Notes: generated from the letters alone by a model not told the origin. Numbered from the stretch's first letter, positions 1 through 7,231 are shown. The stretch is DNA of 9,222 nucleotides from JBHPCZ01 sp042573625 (GCA_042573625.1 JBHPCZ010000129.1:1-9222); one strand, 5' to 3'. A program made the numbers and translations.

Positions 1-361
1 GTTTGAAAATATCAAGGACAGAAATCGGCCGAATTTTTTTATGATTCGGCTTAACCGAATCTTTTCTAACGTACAGGTCGTTCAGAAAATCGATCAGGCG
101 TTTTAAAAAATTAAGCGCCTGATCCTGATCCGTAAAAGGCGCTGCAATGACTTCGCTGGGATATAAGGTGCACTGAAACCCATCTATAATAAACTGAATA
201 TATTCAGGTTTGTCATAAAATTTGGCATCTTGAAAAGTTGCATTGATATACGGAAACAACAGGCTGACATCCTTGTCCAGCTTGAAATGGGCGCCCCACA
301 TTGTACCGTACCGTATGCCCGCTTTTGATACGGAAAAGTCGGAATATCCTTTGATAAACAT
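1..361 (-). CDS. (Fe-S)-binding protein, N-terminal part (truncated by window edge)
   Basis: The minus-strand frame from ATG 361 stays open for 120 codons to the window edge, so the C-terminal part is missing. The protein begins MFIKGYSDFSVSKAG and its last visible stretch includes KPNHKKIRPISVLDIFK. From memory this matches a family in sulfate reducers and related anaerobes: a start near M-x-x-KGYS, a body with F-D-K-D-x-x-x-x-x-PYxN and TLYP, then xPLDIxK leading into a CxxCGxxxC iron-sulfur motif (PF04060-like). Here the counterparts are FKLDKDVSLLFPYIN and TLYPSEV. The cluster-binding cysteines would lie beyond base 1, so iron-sulfur binding is inferred, not seen. The start is chosen on family resemblance, since no clear ribosome-binding site precedes it. 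The gene follows the P-loop gene by 66 bp on the same strand. Physiological role unknown. Confidence 0.6.
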   Translation of the reverse strand, partial: MFIKGYSDFSVSKAGIRYGTMWGAHFKLDKDVSLLFPYINATFQDAKFYDKPEYIQFIIDGFQCTLYPSEVIAAPFTDQDQALNFLKRLIDFLNDLYVRKDSVKPNHKKIRPISVLDIFK

Positions 362-427
362 AATCGAAATGTCAGGCAATGATGGAGACAGCCCGCTTGG
401 GCAGGGTGAGGCCTGTTCGGGCCAGAT

Positions 428-1075
428 TCATTGACGGTTTGGATTTTCACCAACACTGACTTTTCTCAGGAAATCACTCGCCTCAAAGCCGTCTTGATTC
501 AGGCTATAATAGTCTATGGTCACATCCGCAATTCGCTCATACAGACGTTCCCGGGAAGACAGAAGCCCGGGGTAGCAACGTGTTAAAGCCGCCTCGTTGG
601 GTTCTTCCGGTTCTTTCTCGAATAAATCCCTCCAAAGTACAGGTCGCTGGTTGACCATATATGCTTTCAGCATTTGTTCCTGAATCTCGTTCGGTGTTGC
701 CAGGTGAACCACGGTTGTGTGTTTCCTGAGCTTTTTCAAAGTTACTTCACCGGTATAAATCGCACTTCCGGTGGTATCGACAACTATATTCTGCTCAATA
801 CGATTCTTATTTCTCTCAAGATAATCGAGAATATCGTTCAGTGCTTCTATTTCACAGGCCAGGTATTTGGATTCACGCGTCTTGTAGTGAGGTTCATAGG
901 GAAATCCCATCCATTCCCCCGGTTTCATTATACTTCCCTCAGGTCTCGTCAGTTCAGAAGCAAGTTTTTTGGAAATCAGATCATCACAGCAGAACCGCTT
1001 GAAGCCCAAGTCGGAGAGTTTCATAGACCAGACCGATTTTCCTGATCCCGACATGCCGATTAATGATAGGCGCAT
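428..1075 (-). CDS. P-loop kinase-like protein (shikimate-kinase-like)
   Basis: A 215-residue soluble protein opening with beta-strand 1 and a Walker A loop, GMSGSGKS at residues 7-14, followed by CCDD at 29-32. That short spacing resembles shikimate kinase and small nucleoside-kinase folds, where an acidic residue after strand 2 binds substrate or magnesium. A second strand ending in VVDTTGSAIY fits a Walker-B-like position. The C-terminal RCYPGLLSSRERLYERIADVTIDY is shaped like the tail of shikimate-kinase relatives. The substrate cannot be told from sequence: the usual shikimate-binding pattern is not evident, and the protein is longer than the typical 170-180 residues. No strong Shine-Dalgarno is visible before the ATG. 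The upstream 270 bp contain the 180-bp inverted-repeat element, so this gene is probably separated from the operon above it. An ATP- or GTP-dependent kinase is likely, but a specific reaction should not be assigned. Confidence 0.8.
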   Translation of the reverse strand: MRLSLIGMSGSGKSVWSMKLSDLGFKRFCCDDLISKKLASELTRPEGSIMKPGEWMGFPYEPHYKTRESKYLACEIEALNDILDYLERNKNRIEQNIVVDTTGSAIYTGEVTLKKLRKHTTVVHLATPNEIQEQMLKAYMVNQRPVLWRDLFEKEPEEPNEAALTRCYPGLLSSRERLYERIADVTIDYYSLNQDGFEASDFLRKVSVGENPNRQ

Positions 1076-1146
1076 AAGTTAGAACAGTATAATAATTTTG
1101 CCTCGAAATTTTATAGGGCAAGGGTTAAAGGTGAAGCCGCGTCGGC

Positions 1147-1326
1147 GAGACCTTTGAAAAACGCGCCCTTTTGCCCAATCCCTGTGTCAGGCTCAAATTT
1201 TAATCCTCGAAATACTCAATGTATTCCTGTGGTTAAAATTTTCGCCTTCAGTGGCCTTGAACCCCGGTTAAATGTTAAATACGGATTTAACTGGGCAGGC
1301 AAAATTGAACATTTTTCAAAGGTCTC
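1147..1326. repeat. 180-bp non-coding element with terminal inverted repeats (MITE/REP-like)
   Basis: The ends are perfect 15-bp inverted repeats: GAGACCTTTGAAAAA at 1147-1161 and its complement at 1312-1326. The match continues imperfectly inward, with TTTTGCC at equivalent positions on both sides. Two more inverted repeats lie inside. Arms at 1194-1215 and 1221-1242 match at 16 of 22 positions around a 5-bp centre. Arms at 1262-1273 and 1285-1296 match at 10 of 12. TCGG occurs just outside both ends (1142-1145 and 1327-1330), a possible short target duplication with one base of slack. No convincing protein is encoded. It fills most of the 270-bp gap between the zinc-ribbon gene and the kinase-like gene. 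The architecture suits a non-autonomous transposon relic or a large REP/BIME-type repeat. Copy number cannot be judged from one window. Confidence 0.75.
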
Positions 1327-1345
1327 TCGGTGTTTCCTTTGCAGC

Positions 1346-1675
1346 TCATCCGTCGGGTTTCGCCTCTTTTTCGATTTTTATAAATTTTCCTTTTTTGAAA
1401 ATATATCTTTGTGTCCACACTTCAAGGGCCAGCAAGATACCCGACAGAAGAACCAAATAAGGACCCAGGAAGGCAACACCAAATCTCTTTGGACCCTCTA
1501 AAAGCCCGATCGTCAATATAAAAAGCAAAAAAACGATCCCGACCATTATTCTTTTCATGTAGGGCGTTTCCACCTTATACCGAGTACCGCAATGGGCGCA
1601 TTTGAAACGAAAGGGGGTCGGCTGTTTCACCATCGCCCAAAACGTTATTTTGATATCACAGTTTTCACATTTCAT
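1346..1675 (-). CDS. Small zinc-ribbon membrane protein, function unknown
   Basis: A 109-residue protein with an N-terminal zinc ribbon made of two CxxC knuckles, Cys3/Cys6 and Cys26/Cys29. It continues with two hydrophobic segments at about residues 43-59 and 65-86, then a short lysine-rich tail (about 90-106). The layout suggests a small inner-membrane protein with a cytosolic or periplasmic metal-binding head; orientation is uncertain. The sequence around residues 12-25 (FWAMVKQPTPFRFKC) looks conserved in similar hypothetical proteins, but I cannot name a characterised member. It lies 79 bp downstream of the DUF2867-like gene on the same strand and ends 19 bp before the inverted-repeat element. 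The ATG is preceded only by a weak AAAGTGA-like ribosome-binding sequence. Confidence 0.72.
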   Translation of the reverse strand: MKCENCDIKITFWAMVKQPTPFRFKCAHCGTRYKVETPYMKRIMVGIVFLLFILTIGLLEGPKRFGVAFLGPYLVLLSGILLALEVWTQRYIFKKGKFIKIEKEAKPDG

Positions 1676-1754
1676 ATTGATTCACTTTTGTTCATATTTT
1701 ATTAAACCGCCGGCTGAAACAGACATTATTTTGACAATCGCTATAATCAAATAT

Positions 1755-2258
1755 TTACCTTGTGAGTCCGGCACGGGCCATCCGGAATACGACCAAATGA
1801 TGAAACGGTTTGATCAAATTAAAGTAGACGGGCCCTGTCCAATGTTTAAAGTGGACAATTGTGATGACATAAAATCTTTTAAGATCATTACCGAGGGTTT
1901 CGGTTATTACACCAAAATATGCACTTAAATGTTTGTCTTCCGGGGTTTCTGAAATCCAGTAGATGTTTTCTTTAGCACTTCGAACAGTAAAAAAGGTTAC
2001 CTTTTCCCCTGGTGTGAATGAAACATCTTCAGGCTTGAGATCCGGAAGTTGTTCCGGGGCTTCATGTTTAACAAGACCGAGAACCTTAACAAGTAATTCA
2101 CGGACGTGATAGAGCATTACAATCCACCACGGATAGAATGACAGCATTGATGCGATGAATTTCCGCATATCGGTTTTACCTTGGAAGACCTTTATATCCG
2201 TATAATCAGCGCTATCAAGATATTGTCGCAATTCTTTGAAACTGTTAATATATTCCAT
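1755..2258 (-). CDS. DUF2867-like protein
   Basis: A 167-residue soluble protein resembling the DUF2867 family. The visible family-like features are WWIVMLYHVRELLVKVLGL at residues 44-62, a central FFTVRSAKENIYWISETPEDKHLSAYFGV at about 89-117 (the D-x-HLxx element), and a C-terminal YFNLIKPFHHLVV near residue 150. Some members are fused to NAD-dependent sugar-epimerase or short-chain-dehydrogenase domains; this one stands alone. Biochemical function is unknown. Its ATG follows immediately after the TAA stop of the upstream crotonase gene with no intervening base. The Shine-Dalgarno-like GGAAAAG lies inside that gene's last codons, so the two are almost certainly co-transcribed and may be translationally coupled. 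That suggests, without proving, a link to acyl-CoA metabolism. Confidence 0.75.
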   Translation of the reverse strand: MEYINSFKELRQYLDSADYTDIKVFQGKTDMRKFIASMLSFYPWWIVMLYHVRELLVKVLGLVKHEAPEQLPDLKPEDVSFTPGEKVTFFTVRSAKENIYWISETPEDKHLSAYFGVITETLGNDLKRFYVITIVHFKHWTGPVYFNLIKPFHHLVVFRMARAGLTR

Positions 2259-3014
2259 TTAGAACTTTTCCATCGCCGCCCGCAATCGCTCCCGCGTCTC
2301 CTCAGAATACCAGCACTCCATGAAGTACTGCTCCTTATCCGGCTCCCGCGCCAGCACATCTGCCGTTATCACCTCCACACGATTTTGTTTGATCATTCCA
2401 TACCCCGATCCGGGCATCGAACCCAACTTTTCGGCCTGATCTATCGCCTTTTTCTCCAACTCCTTCATCGGCAGGACTTCGTCCACTACACCCATATCCA
2501 GGGTCTCCTCAGGGGCATAGAATTCGCCACTCTCCATCATGTTACGCGCCTGCCGAACCCCTACCAAGGTGTGCAGCAATCTGTCCGCCAGATACGGCAC
2601 AGGGGCTCCGAGCTTAACTTCGTTCAGACCCATCAGCTTTCGTCCCTCCGCGATGAACCGGTAGTCACAACAGAGGGCCAATATGCACCCTCCGGCCGTG
2701 GCGTGACCGGCTATCGCCGCGACGGTCGGCTTGGGCAGCGTATATAGATTCAGGCAGACCTGATTGAACAATCGAAAGAAATCTCTGAAATTATCCCGGT
2801 TTAGTTCGAACAATTCCGGGATATCAAAACCTATCGAGAAAAATTTCTCATTCGAACTCCCGAGAACAAGACCGTGCACAGCAGCGTCGCTTTCCACTTG
2901 CCGGAGAACATTACCCAGTTCCTGAACACACTCAACATTCAATGCATTCGTGACATTCCGATTCAGCCTCGCGAGCATCACCTTGCCATGATAATCGATC
3001 GAAATTGTCTTCAT
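2259..3014 (-). CDS. Enoyl-CoA hydratase/isomerase family protein, isomerase-type active site
   Basis: A 251-residue crotonase-fold protein of normal family length. The CoA-binding and oxyanion-hole segments are NVTNALN (20-26), FFSIGFDIPEL (58-68) and AIAGHATAGGCILALCCDYR (100-119). The next motif, GLNEVKLG (129-136), places Glu132 where hydratases carry their second catalytic glutamate and delta3,delta2-enoyl-CoA isomerases their catalytic base. The hydratase's first glutamate (in GGGCEL) is Ile111 here. Together with CDYR and LNE this resembles mitochondrial ECI1 more than true hydratases. Isomerisation of 3-enoyl-CoA to 2-enoyl-CoA, or another one-glutamate crotonase reaction, is therefore likelier than hydration. 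It acts in the cytoplasm. AGGGAG lies 5-6 bases before the ATG, supporting this start. It is 67 bp downstream of a LysE-type exporter gene and abuts the DUF2867-like gene. Confidence 0.88.
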   Translation of the reverse strand: MKTISIDYHGKVMLARLNRNVTNALNVECVQELGNVLRQVESDAAVHGLVLGSSNEKFFSIGFDIPELFELNRDNFRDFFRLFNQVCLNLYTLPKPTVAAIAGHATAGGCILALCCDYRFIAEGRKLMGLNEVKLGAPVPYLADRLLHTLVGVRQARNMMESGEFYAPEETLDMGVVDEVLPMKELEKKAIDQAEKLGSMPGSGYGMIKQNRVEVITADVLAREPDKEQYFMECWYSEETRERLRAAMEKF

Positions 3015-3081
3015 TTCAACTCCCTTTCTGCTGTGCCGTAGGGCAGCATCACGGCCCTTGAACGGCCTCTAGTTATTCGGG

Positions 3082-3708
3082 TTATGAAGAACGCTGAATC
3101 GCTGCCGTAAAAATGCCGGCACCGATCAGCACACTCCCGCCGCAACGATTGAACCAACGACGCACCTTCGGGTTTTGCATTGTATCGCGAAGATGGCCCG
3201 CAAATACAGCATATAGCGTTGCATTTATACATGCGAGTAGAAGAAACGTCCCCCCCAGTATTAATAATTGAGGCATGGTTTGGCTTTGCGGGTTTACAAA
3301 TTGCGGCAGAAAAGCAACGAAGAAAACGATGCCCTTGGGGTTTAAGGCGGTGACAATAAATGCGCTTTTGAATAATGAACTGTTTGATGTGTTTGTGTCA
3401 GCGAAGTTAATTTCATGGTTTTCCGGATTTGACCGCCACAGTTTGATCCCAAGATAAATAAGGTAAACTGCACCGATCATTTTCAAAATAGAAAATAACG
3501 CTGCAGAGGCCGCTAAAATCGCACCGAGCCCCAAAAGGGAAAGTGTCATTGCCGTAAAATCGCCCAGTGTAACACCGGCGGCCAGCGGTATCACCGATCT
3601 ACGACCATGCGCGATGGCCTGGCTGATCACTAAAAGAATTGTCGGGCCTGGAATCACCAGAACAATCGTTGCCGCAATTACATAAGCGATCCACATTTCT
3701 ATACTCAT
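3082..3708 (-). CDS. LysE/RhtB-family exporter (copy 1)
   Basis: A 208-residue inner-membrane protein with the typical length and signature of the LysE/RhtB amino-acid and metabolite exporter family. The first hydrophobic segment ends in PGPT (20-23), the LGLGAIL and YLIYLGIKLW segments are present, and NPKGIVFFVAFLPQF is the conserved second-half motif. About five or six membrane segments are expected. The substrate cannot be deduced; homoserine, threonine, cysteine and other small molecules are exported by members. The ATG overlaps the TGA of the FecR-domain gene in an ATGA arrangement, and its GAGG ribosome-binding site is within that gene's last codons, implying translational coupling. 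A second, paralogous exporter lies at 6184-6816. Confidence 0.9.
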   Translation of the reverse strand: MSIEMWIAYVIAATIVLVIPGPTILLVISQAIAHGRRSVIPLAAGVTLGDFTAMTLSLLGLGAILAASAALFSILKMIGAVYLIYLGIKLWRSNPENHEINFADTNTSNSSLFKSAFIVTALNPKGIVFFVAFLPQFVNPQSQTMPQLLILGGTFLLLACINATLYAVFAGHLRDTMQNPKVRRWFNRCGGSVLIGAGIFTAAIQRSS

Positions 3709-4916
3709 ATAAAGACCTCTAACCCGGATATCTCATAAAAACCCGGACTCATCACAGGTTGCACATCGGGTGAACTCCGAGTTGTTCGTTTCCGACGCTT
3801 CTTTTCCCGTTGCTGTTTATTTATAGACTGGCGCAGTCTTTTTAGATCTCGATAGGTCTGTCTGATTTTGGTAACCGTGGCTTTGGCGGTTCTTTTCAGT
3901 TCTTTAAGTTTTTCTGAAACAGCAGAAAGGTTCGGCTCAATTACCGCCAGGTCGGCAGAACTGAAACGGGCGCGGTTTTTTAAAAACATCCGGTTGATGT
4001 GAAAGGTGCTTCTTCCGATCACCCGAACACGGTTGGACGCCTTGCGGAATTGAAGCGCCATGGGTCTGAATTTCTTTTCCTGCGACTGTATTTCCTTTAA
4101 TTGTGTCTGGGCGGTCCTTCGGTCCCCGTTTTTCCTGGCAGCATTGAACTGGCTGATATGATCGTTAATGCGATCGGCTGTCGTATTAATTTTTTGGGTA
4201 AAACGCAGGTAACGATTCACATCCCTTTCAAAGCGCTTTCGCATCCGTGGCGCCTTCTGAGGGAGGTGTTTGAGAAGCTTCTCTGCTCTTTCTTTCCGGA
4301 ACTTCTGCCAGTTTCTTTTCTCCCTGGGGGTGGCTTTTGTCGCCGGTAGAATTTTTTCCTCCGGGTCCACCTCCGTTGATTGACCCTGCTCTACAACGCG
4401 CTTGGCCTTTTCAGCCTCAAGTTCCACGGATCCTTCGTCAACTGTGACCACAAAGGCAGAATCTTCCGAAACCACGGCGTCAAATTCAGTCCCTCGAATA
4501 CCCAGAACAGCTGTCGGGGTGTGGATCACCTGACGGGTATCTTTGGATAGATAGGGCTTGATTTTGGACCAGAGAAAGCCCAGGGCCAGGCGAAGGACAG
4601 GAGGGGTATCTTCTTCGGAAACAGACAACTCGTCCAGGGAGACTTGGGAATCCTCATTGAGCTTGAAAGAATCGCCCACGTGAAAAACAAAACTGACGGT
4701 CCCGTCTTTGCCTGTGGTTATGGTATCGCCGGGGAAAAGGGAGAGGTCTTTTTGGGCGTCTACCTCCCGGCCGTCACTACGGGTTATGGTAACTGTTCCC
4801 TTGGATTCTGTTACGGTGCCGACAGACGCCTCTTCCGCCCGGGACGGAACCGTTATGATCATCGCCGATATAACGATAATAACCATAGATAAGATAGTAG
4901 AAAGCCGAAAAATCAT
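3705..4916 (-). CDS. Exported FecR-domain protein with long basic C-terminal coiled region
   Basis: A 403-residue protein starting with a clear signal peptide: hydrophobic core at about 7-23 and likely cleavage after Ala27. A FecR-type domain follows. PGDTITTGKDGTVSFVF (62-78) and DSFKLNEDSQVSL (82-94) form the first half; TPTAVLGIRGTEFD (133-146) and VTVDEGSVEL the second. Unlike the FecR anti-sigma regulator, there is no cytoplasmic N-terminus or internal membrane segment and no sigma factor gene nearby. This is therefore the periplasmic stand-alone type. Residues of about 195-385 are very rich in Lys and Arg, are predicted helical or coiled, and end in a run of basic residues (REKKRRKR). 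They may bind an anionic polymer or envelope component; this is inference. A GGGGGGA ribosome-binding site precedes the ATG. It sits 50 bp after the PcaD-like gene and overlaps the LysE gene. Confidence 0.85.
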   Translation of the reverse strand: MIFRLSTILSMVIIVISAMIITVPSRAEEASVGTVTESKGTVTITRSDGREVDAQKDLSLFPGDTITTGKDGTVSFVFHVGDSFKLNEDSQVSLDELSVSEEDTPPVLRLALGFLWSKIKPYLSKDTRQVIHTPTAVLGIRGTEFDAVVSEDSAFVVTVDEGSVELEAEKAKRVVEQGQSTEVDPEEKILPATKATPREKRNWQKFRKERAEKLLKHLPQKAPRMRKRFERDVNRYLRFTQKINTTADRINDHISQFNAARKNGDRRTAQTQLKEIQSQEKKFRPMALQFRKASNRVRVIGRSTFHINRMFLKNRARFSSADLAVIEPNLSAVSEKLKELKRTAKATVTKIRQTYRDLKRLRQSINKQQREKKRRKRTTRSSPDVQPVMSPGFYEISGLEVFI

Positions 4917-4966
4917 GAAATTATCCCCCCCTTCTAAAGGGTTAGGAGCGCATGACGCATGGCCTG

Positions 4967-5761
4967 TTATGCGGTGTTCGTCTTCAGAAACTCCAGAAGT
5001 TCAGTGTTGAATACGTTTGTCTGCTCGACGTTGACAAAGTGGGCCGCATCGGGAATGATTTTCAATTTCGAAGTGTTTATACGATCGTGGATGAGTTCTG
5101 AGGCTGCAACGGGAGTTCCGGGATCGTGCTCGCCCACCATTACGAGCGTTTGTGTCGAAATGGCGCGTATGGATTCCCGTTGGTCCATATCCCGAATTGC
5201 GGTACAGCAGGCACAAAATCCATCTGCCGGCGTATTGAGGATCATCTGCCTGACTTTTTCGACCTCGGCGTGCAGGCGCTTCTGGCCGGCCTTTGTAAAC
5301 CAGCGGGTAATGGTGGCATCGGCCACTGCGCTCATGCCGTTTTCACGAACTGCCTCGATGCGCTCATCCCAGATTTTTCGGGGGCCTATAAGGGTCGATG
5401 TGGAACTGAGCGTCAGAGAGATCAAACGGTCAGCATGTCGGGTGGCCAGCATCTGGCCGACCATTCCGCCCATCGAAAGCCCGCAGAAGTGGACCTTGTC
5501 CAACCCGAGAGCGTCCATTAACCCCACGGCGTCATCCATCAGCAACTCGATCGAGTAAGGGCCTTTGGGTACCGCGGACTGACCGTGGCCCCGGCTGTCG
5601 TGCCGGAGTGCCCGGTAGCCTGCTTCGGCCAGTTCCGGAATCTGTAGGTCCCACATGGCAAGATCAGAGGCCAATGAGTTCGAAAGCATGACGACCGGCC
5701 CATGTTCGGGTCCGTCAAACCTGTAGTGAAGCGTTGTTCCGTTTACGTCCAATAGCGGCAT
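4967..5761 (-). CDS. Alpha/beta hydrolase, 3-oxoadipate enol-lactonase (PcaD)-like
   Basis: A 264-residue alpha/beta-hydrolase with a full catalytic triad: Ser96 in GLSMGG (94-99), Asp213 in VGEHDPGTP and His241 in PDAAHFVN. The DSRGHGQS motif at 55-62 is also conserved. Length and details, including the cysteine-rich CACCTAIRDMDQRE at about 183-196, are close to 3-oxoadipate enol-lactonases of the beta-ketoadipate pathway. No other pca genes are in the window, so pathway membership is not supported. It could hydrolyse another ester or lactone. The enzyme is cytoplasmic, with no signal peptide. A strong AGGGAGGAGG ribosome-binding site stands directly before the ATG, suggesting high translation. 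It starts 81 bp downstream of the cupin gene and may lead a transcription unit with the FecR and LysE genes. Confidence 0.88.
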   Translation of the reverse strand: MPLLDVNGTTLHYRFDGPEHGPVVMLSNSLASDLAMWDLQIPELAEAGYRALRHDSRGHGQSAVPKGPYSIELLMDDAVGLMDALGLDKVHFCGLSMGGMVGQMLATRHADRLISLTLSSTSTLIGPRKIWDERIEAVRENGMSAVADATITRWFTKAGQKRLHAEVEKVRQMILNTPADGFCACCTAIRDMDQRESIRAISTQTLVMVGEHDPGTPVAASELIHDRINTSKLKIIPDAAHFVNVEQTNVFNTELLEFLKTNTA

Positions 5762-5842
5762 GGCCTCCTCCCTTAATTCTATGGCCGAACGTATCTAAAA
5801 AGGTATCGTTTACCGTATCTACAATGCAAGTGGCGATATCAA

Positions 5843-6172
5843 TTATGTATTGGGAAGGTAATCCTCCCGTACCGGAGAAAATACTTCGACAGCTATTGAA
5901 TCCTCAATGACATCTGCACCATGTTCTTCATTGCTTGGAATGCACCAGCTGTCGCCGGGCTTGCATTCGAATTCTTCTGATCCTATAAATAGTCGTATCT
6001 TGCCTTTAATAAGGTATCCCGTCTGCTCATGAGGATGACTGTGACGGGGAAGCTCGCTGCCCTTTTGCAAATTAAATTCTGTCATTAACGTCTTTTCGCC
6101 ATATACCAGTGTTTTCTGTTTGATACCCTTTATTGGATTCAGATATCCATCATCACTATGTTTATTGAACAT
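5843..6172 (-). CDS. Small single-domain cupin
   Basis: A 109-residue protein made of one cupin barrel. Motif 1 reads G38, then H44-x-H46, then Q50 and G57, fitting the G(x)5HxH(x)3-4E/Q(x)6G pattern with Gln in place of the usual Glu. Motif 2 is PGDSWCIPSNEEHG with His84. His44, His46, Gln50 and His84 would form the metal site. Such small cupins serve as dioxygenase-like enzymes, isomerases or ligand sensors; nothing here decides which. The AGGGGG ribosome-binding site overlaps the TAG stop of the LysE gene upstream, only 11 bp away, so it is in the same operon. An earlier ATG 4 bases upstream is out of frame and ends after a few codons. Confidence 0.87.
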   Translation of the reverse strand: MFNKHSDDGYLNPIKGIKQKTLVYGEKTLMTEFNLQKGSELPRHSHPHEQTGYLIKGKIRLFIGSEEFECKPGDSWCIPSNEEHGADVIEDSIAVEVFSPVREDYLPNT

Positions 6173-6183
6173 TCATATACCCC

Positions 6184-6816
6184 CTATTTGTTTGATGATG
6201 TGGCAAGCAGAACTCCGAATCCCACAAATATGGCACCACTGGTTCGACTGACCATCCTGGCTCGATTGGACTTCGCAAACCAGATTTTTGCCTTGTGCGC
6301 CAAAAGGGCGTAAAACATCAAAAAAGAAAATGATAAGGTCATTAACGTAAAAATAAGTATGAAGAATTGAGGGATTAACGGCGCATTGATGTTCAAGAAC
6401 TGCGGAAACAAGGCAGTTAAGAATACAATTGCCTTAGGATTACTTACCGCAACACCAAAAGCCTGAAAAAAGATTTTTACGGACGGAACATTCGCGGCAA
6501 TTCGGTGGTTTTGAGCGGATTGAAAATCCGGGCCTTTCTGAAAGAATAGCCGGACACCCAGATAGATTAAATAAGCCGCTCCAAGATACTTGACAATATT
6601 GAAAATAAGTTCAGACGTGTTGAGTATTGCACCCAATCCCGTAACGGTAAGGATACCCATGCAGAAAAGCCCCGTAATATTACCCAGTGCGGAGAAGACG
6701 GCCTTCCGCCATCCATGCAATGTCGATTGTGTCATAATGAAAAGTACCGCCGGCCCGGGTGTGGATGTCGCGACGAGCACTAACACCAGATACATGAGCC
6801 ATGATTGAATCGTCAT
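6184..6816 (-). CDS. LysE/RhtB-family exporter (copy 2)
   Basis: A 210-residue polytopic inner-membrane protein with LysE/RhtB signatures: PGPA at 20-23, TGLGAIL, AAYLIYLGVRLFF and the second-half NPKAIVFLTALFPQF. It is clearly paralogous to the exporter at 3082-3708 along its whole length. An in-frame start 57 bases upstream (6873) exists, but the ATG at 6816 is preferred: AAGGA lies about 8 bases before it, it gives the usual N-terminus with the first membrane segment right after MTIQSW, and it avoids overlapping the upstream gene. It begins 14 bp after the SnoaL-like gene and ends 11 bp before the cupin gene, so the three are surely one operon. The exported compound is unknown. Confidence 0.9.
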   Translation of the reverse strand: MTIQSWLMYLVLVLVATSTPGPAVLFIMTQSTLHGWRKAVFSALGNITGLFCMGILTVTGLGAILNTSELIFNIVKYLGAAYLIYLGVRLFFQKGPDFQSAQNHRIAANVPSVKIFFQAFGVAVSNPKAIVFLTALFPQFLNINAPLIPQFFILIFTLMTLSFSFLMFYALLAHKAKIWFAKSNRARMVSRTSGAIFVGFGVLLATSSNK

Positions 6817-6830
6817 TTCTCGGTTCCTTC

Positions 6831-7208
6831 CTATGCAGGCAAAACTGACGAATGATGTTCGATGATCAGCCATCCATCTTCAGATTTTCGATACACAAAG
6901 GTAAATCTTGCGGCAACATCTGCCCGGGCGCCATTTTCCGCCAGAGAAAAGGTGTATAGGCCTGAATTTATCGCGATATTATCGTATAAGCGAATGTTCG
7001 CTTCTGTGATCCTGCCATTCGGTTTTTTTGCTAAAAAGTGTACGAAGTAGTCGCGTATTTCTTCGTGATTATGGCGCACTTCAGTGGAAACAGTCGGAAG
7101 GAGAACAGCGTCTGCGGCATAACAGGCGACAACGTTATCCGGATCTCCTGTCTGAAGCGCGTTGTTCCACATCACAAATTGGTCCGAGATTTCGTTTTTT
7201 GCACTCAT
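6831..7208 (-). CDS. SnoaL-like / CaMKII-association-domain protein (SgcJ/EcaC, DUF4440-like)
   Basis: A 125-residue NTF2-fold protein. Family-like features are MWNNALQTGDPDNVVACYAADAVLLPTVS near the N-terminus, then EIRDYFVHFLAKKPNG, and a C-terminal ARFTFVYRKSEDGWLIIEHHSSVLP. They match bacterial proteins related to the association domain of calcium/calmodulin-dependent kinase II (COG4875 type). These form small cone-shaped dimers; some are enzymes of polyketide or sterol-like substrates, and most are uncharacterised. A longer start at 7235 would overlap the methyltransferase stop in an ATGA arrangement. The ATG at 7208 has a better ribosome-binding site (GGAGAG about 7 bases upstream) and is chosen. 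It lies 23 bp after the methyltransferase gene and 14 bp before the LysE gene. Confidence 0.82.
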   Translation of the reverse strand: MSAKNEISDQFVMWNNALQTGDPDNVVACYAADAVLLPTVSTEVRHNHEEIRDYFVHFLAKKPNGRITEANIRLYDNIAINSGLYTFSLAENGARADVAARFTFVYRKSEDGWLIIEHHSSVLPA

Positions 7209-7231
7209 TATCTTCTCTCCTGGTTTTTGGT

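Noticed and set aside
92..124. Regulatory inverted repeat inside the (Fe-S) protein gene
   Set aside because: It is fully inside coding sequence that encodes a plausible conserved helix; not listed as a feature, only noted for its similarity to 9131-9164.
184..456. A 90-residue minus-strand gene
   Set aside because: It lies in a different frame from the (Fe-S) protein start, has cysteine-rich low-complexity composition and no family resemblance.
1154..1501. A plus-strand gene across the inverted-repeat element
   Set aside because: It spans the structured repeat and the antisense of the zinc-ribbon gene, and has no recognisable protein pattern.
2181..2747. A 188-residue plus-strand gene
   Set aside because: It is antisense to the well-supported crotonase and has the His/Arg/Leu-rich composition of a shadow frame.
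4959..5558. A 199-residue plus-strand gene
   Set aside because: It is antisense to the PcaD-like hydrolase whose catalytic triad is complete; serine-rich shadow composition.
5795..5825. Intrinsic terminator before the PcaD-like gene
   Set aside because: On the minus strand GGTA/TACC with a 5-nt loop precedes a T-run, but a 4-bp stem is too short to support a call.
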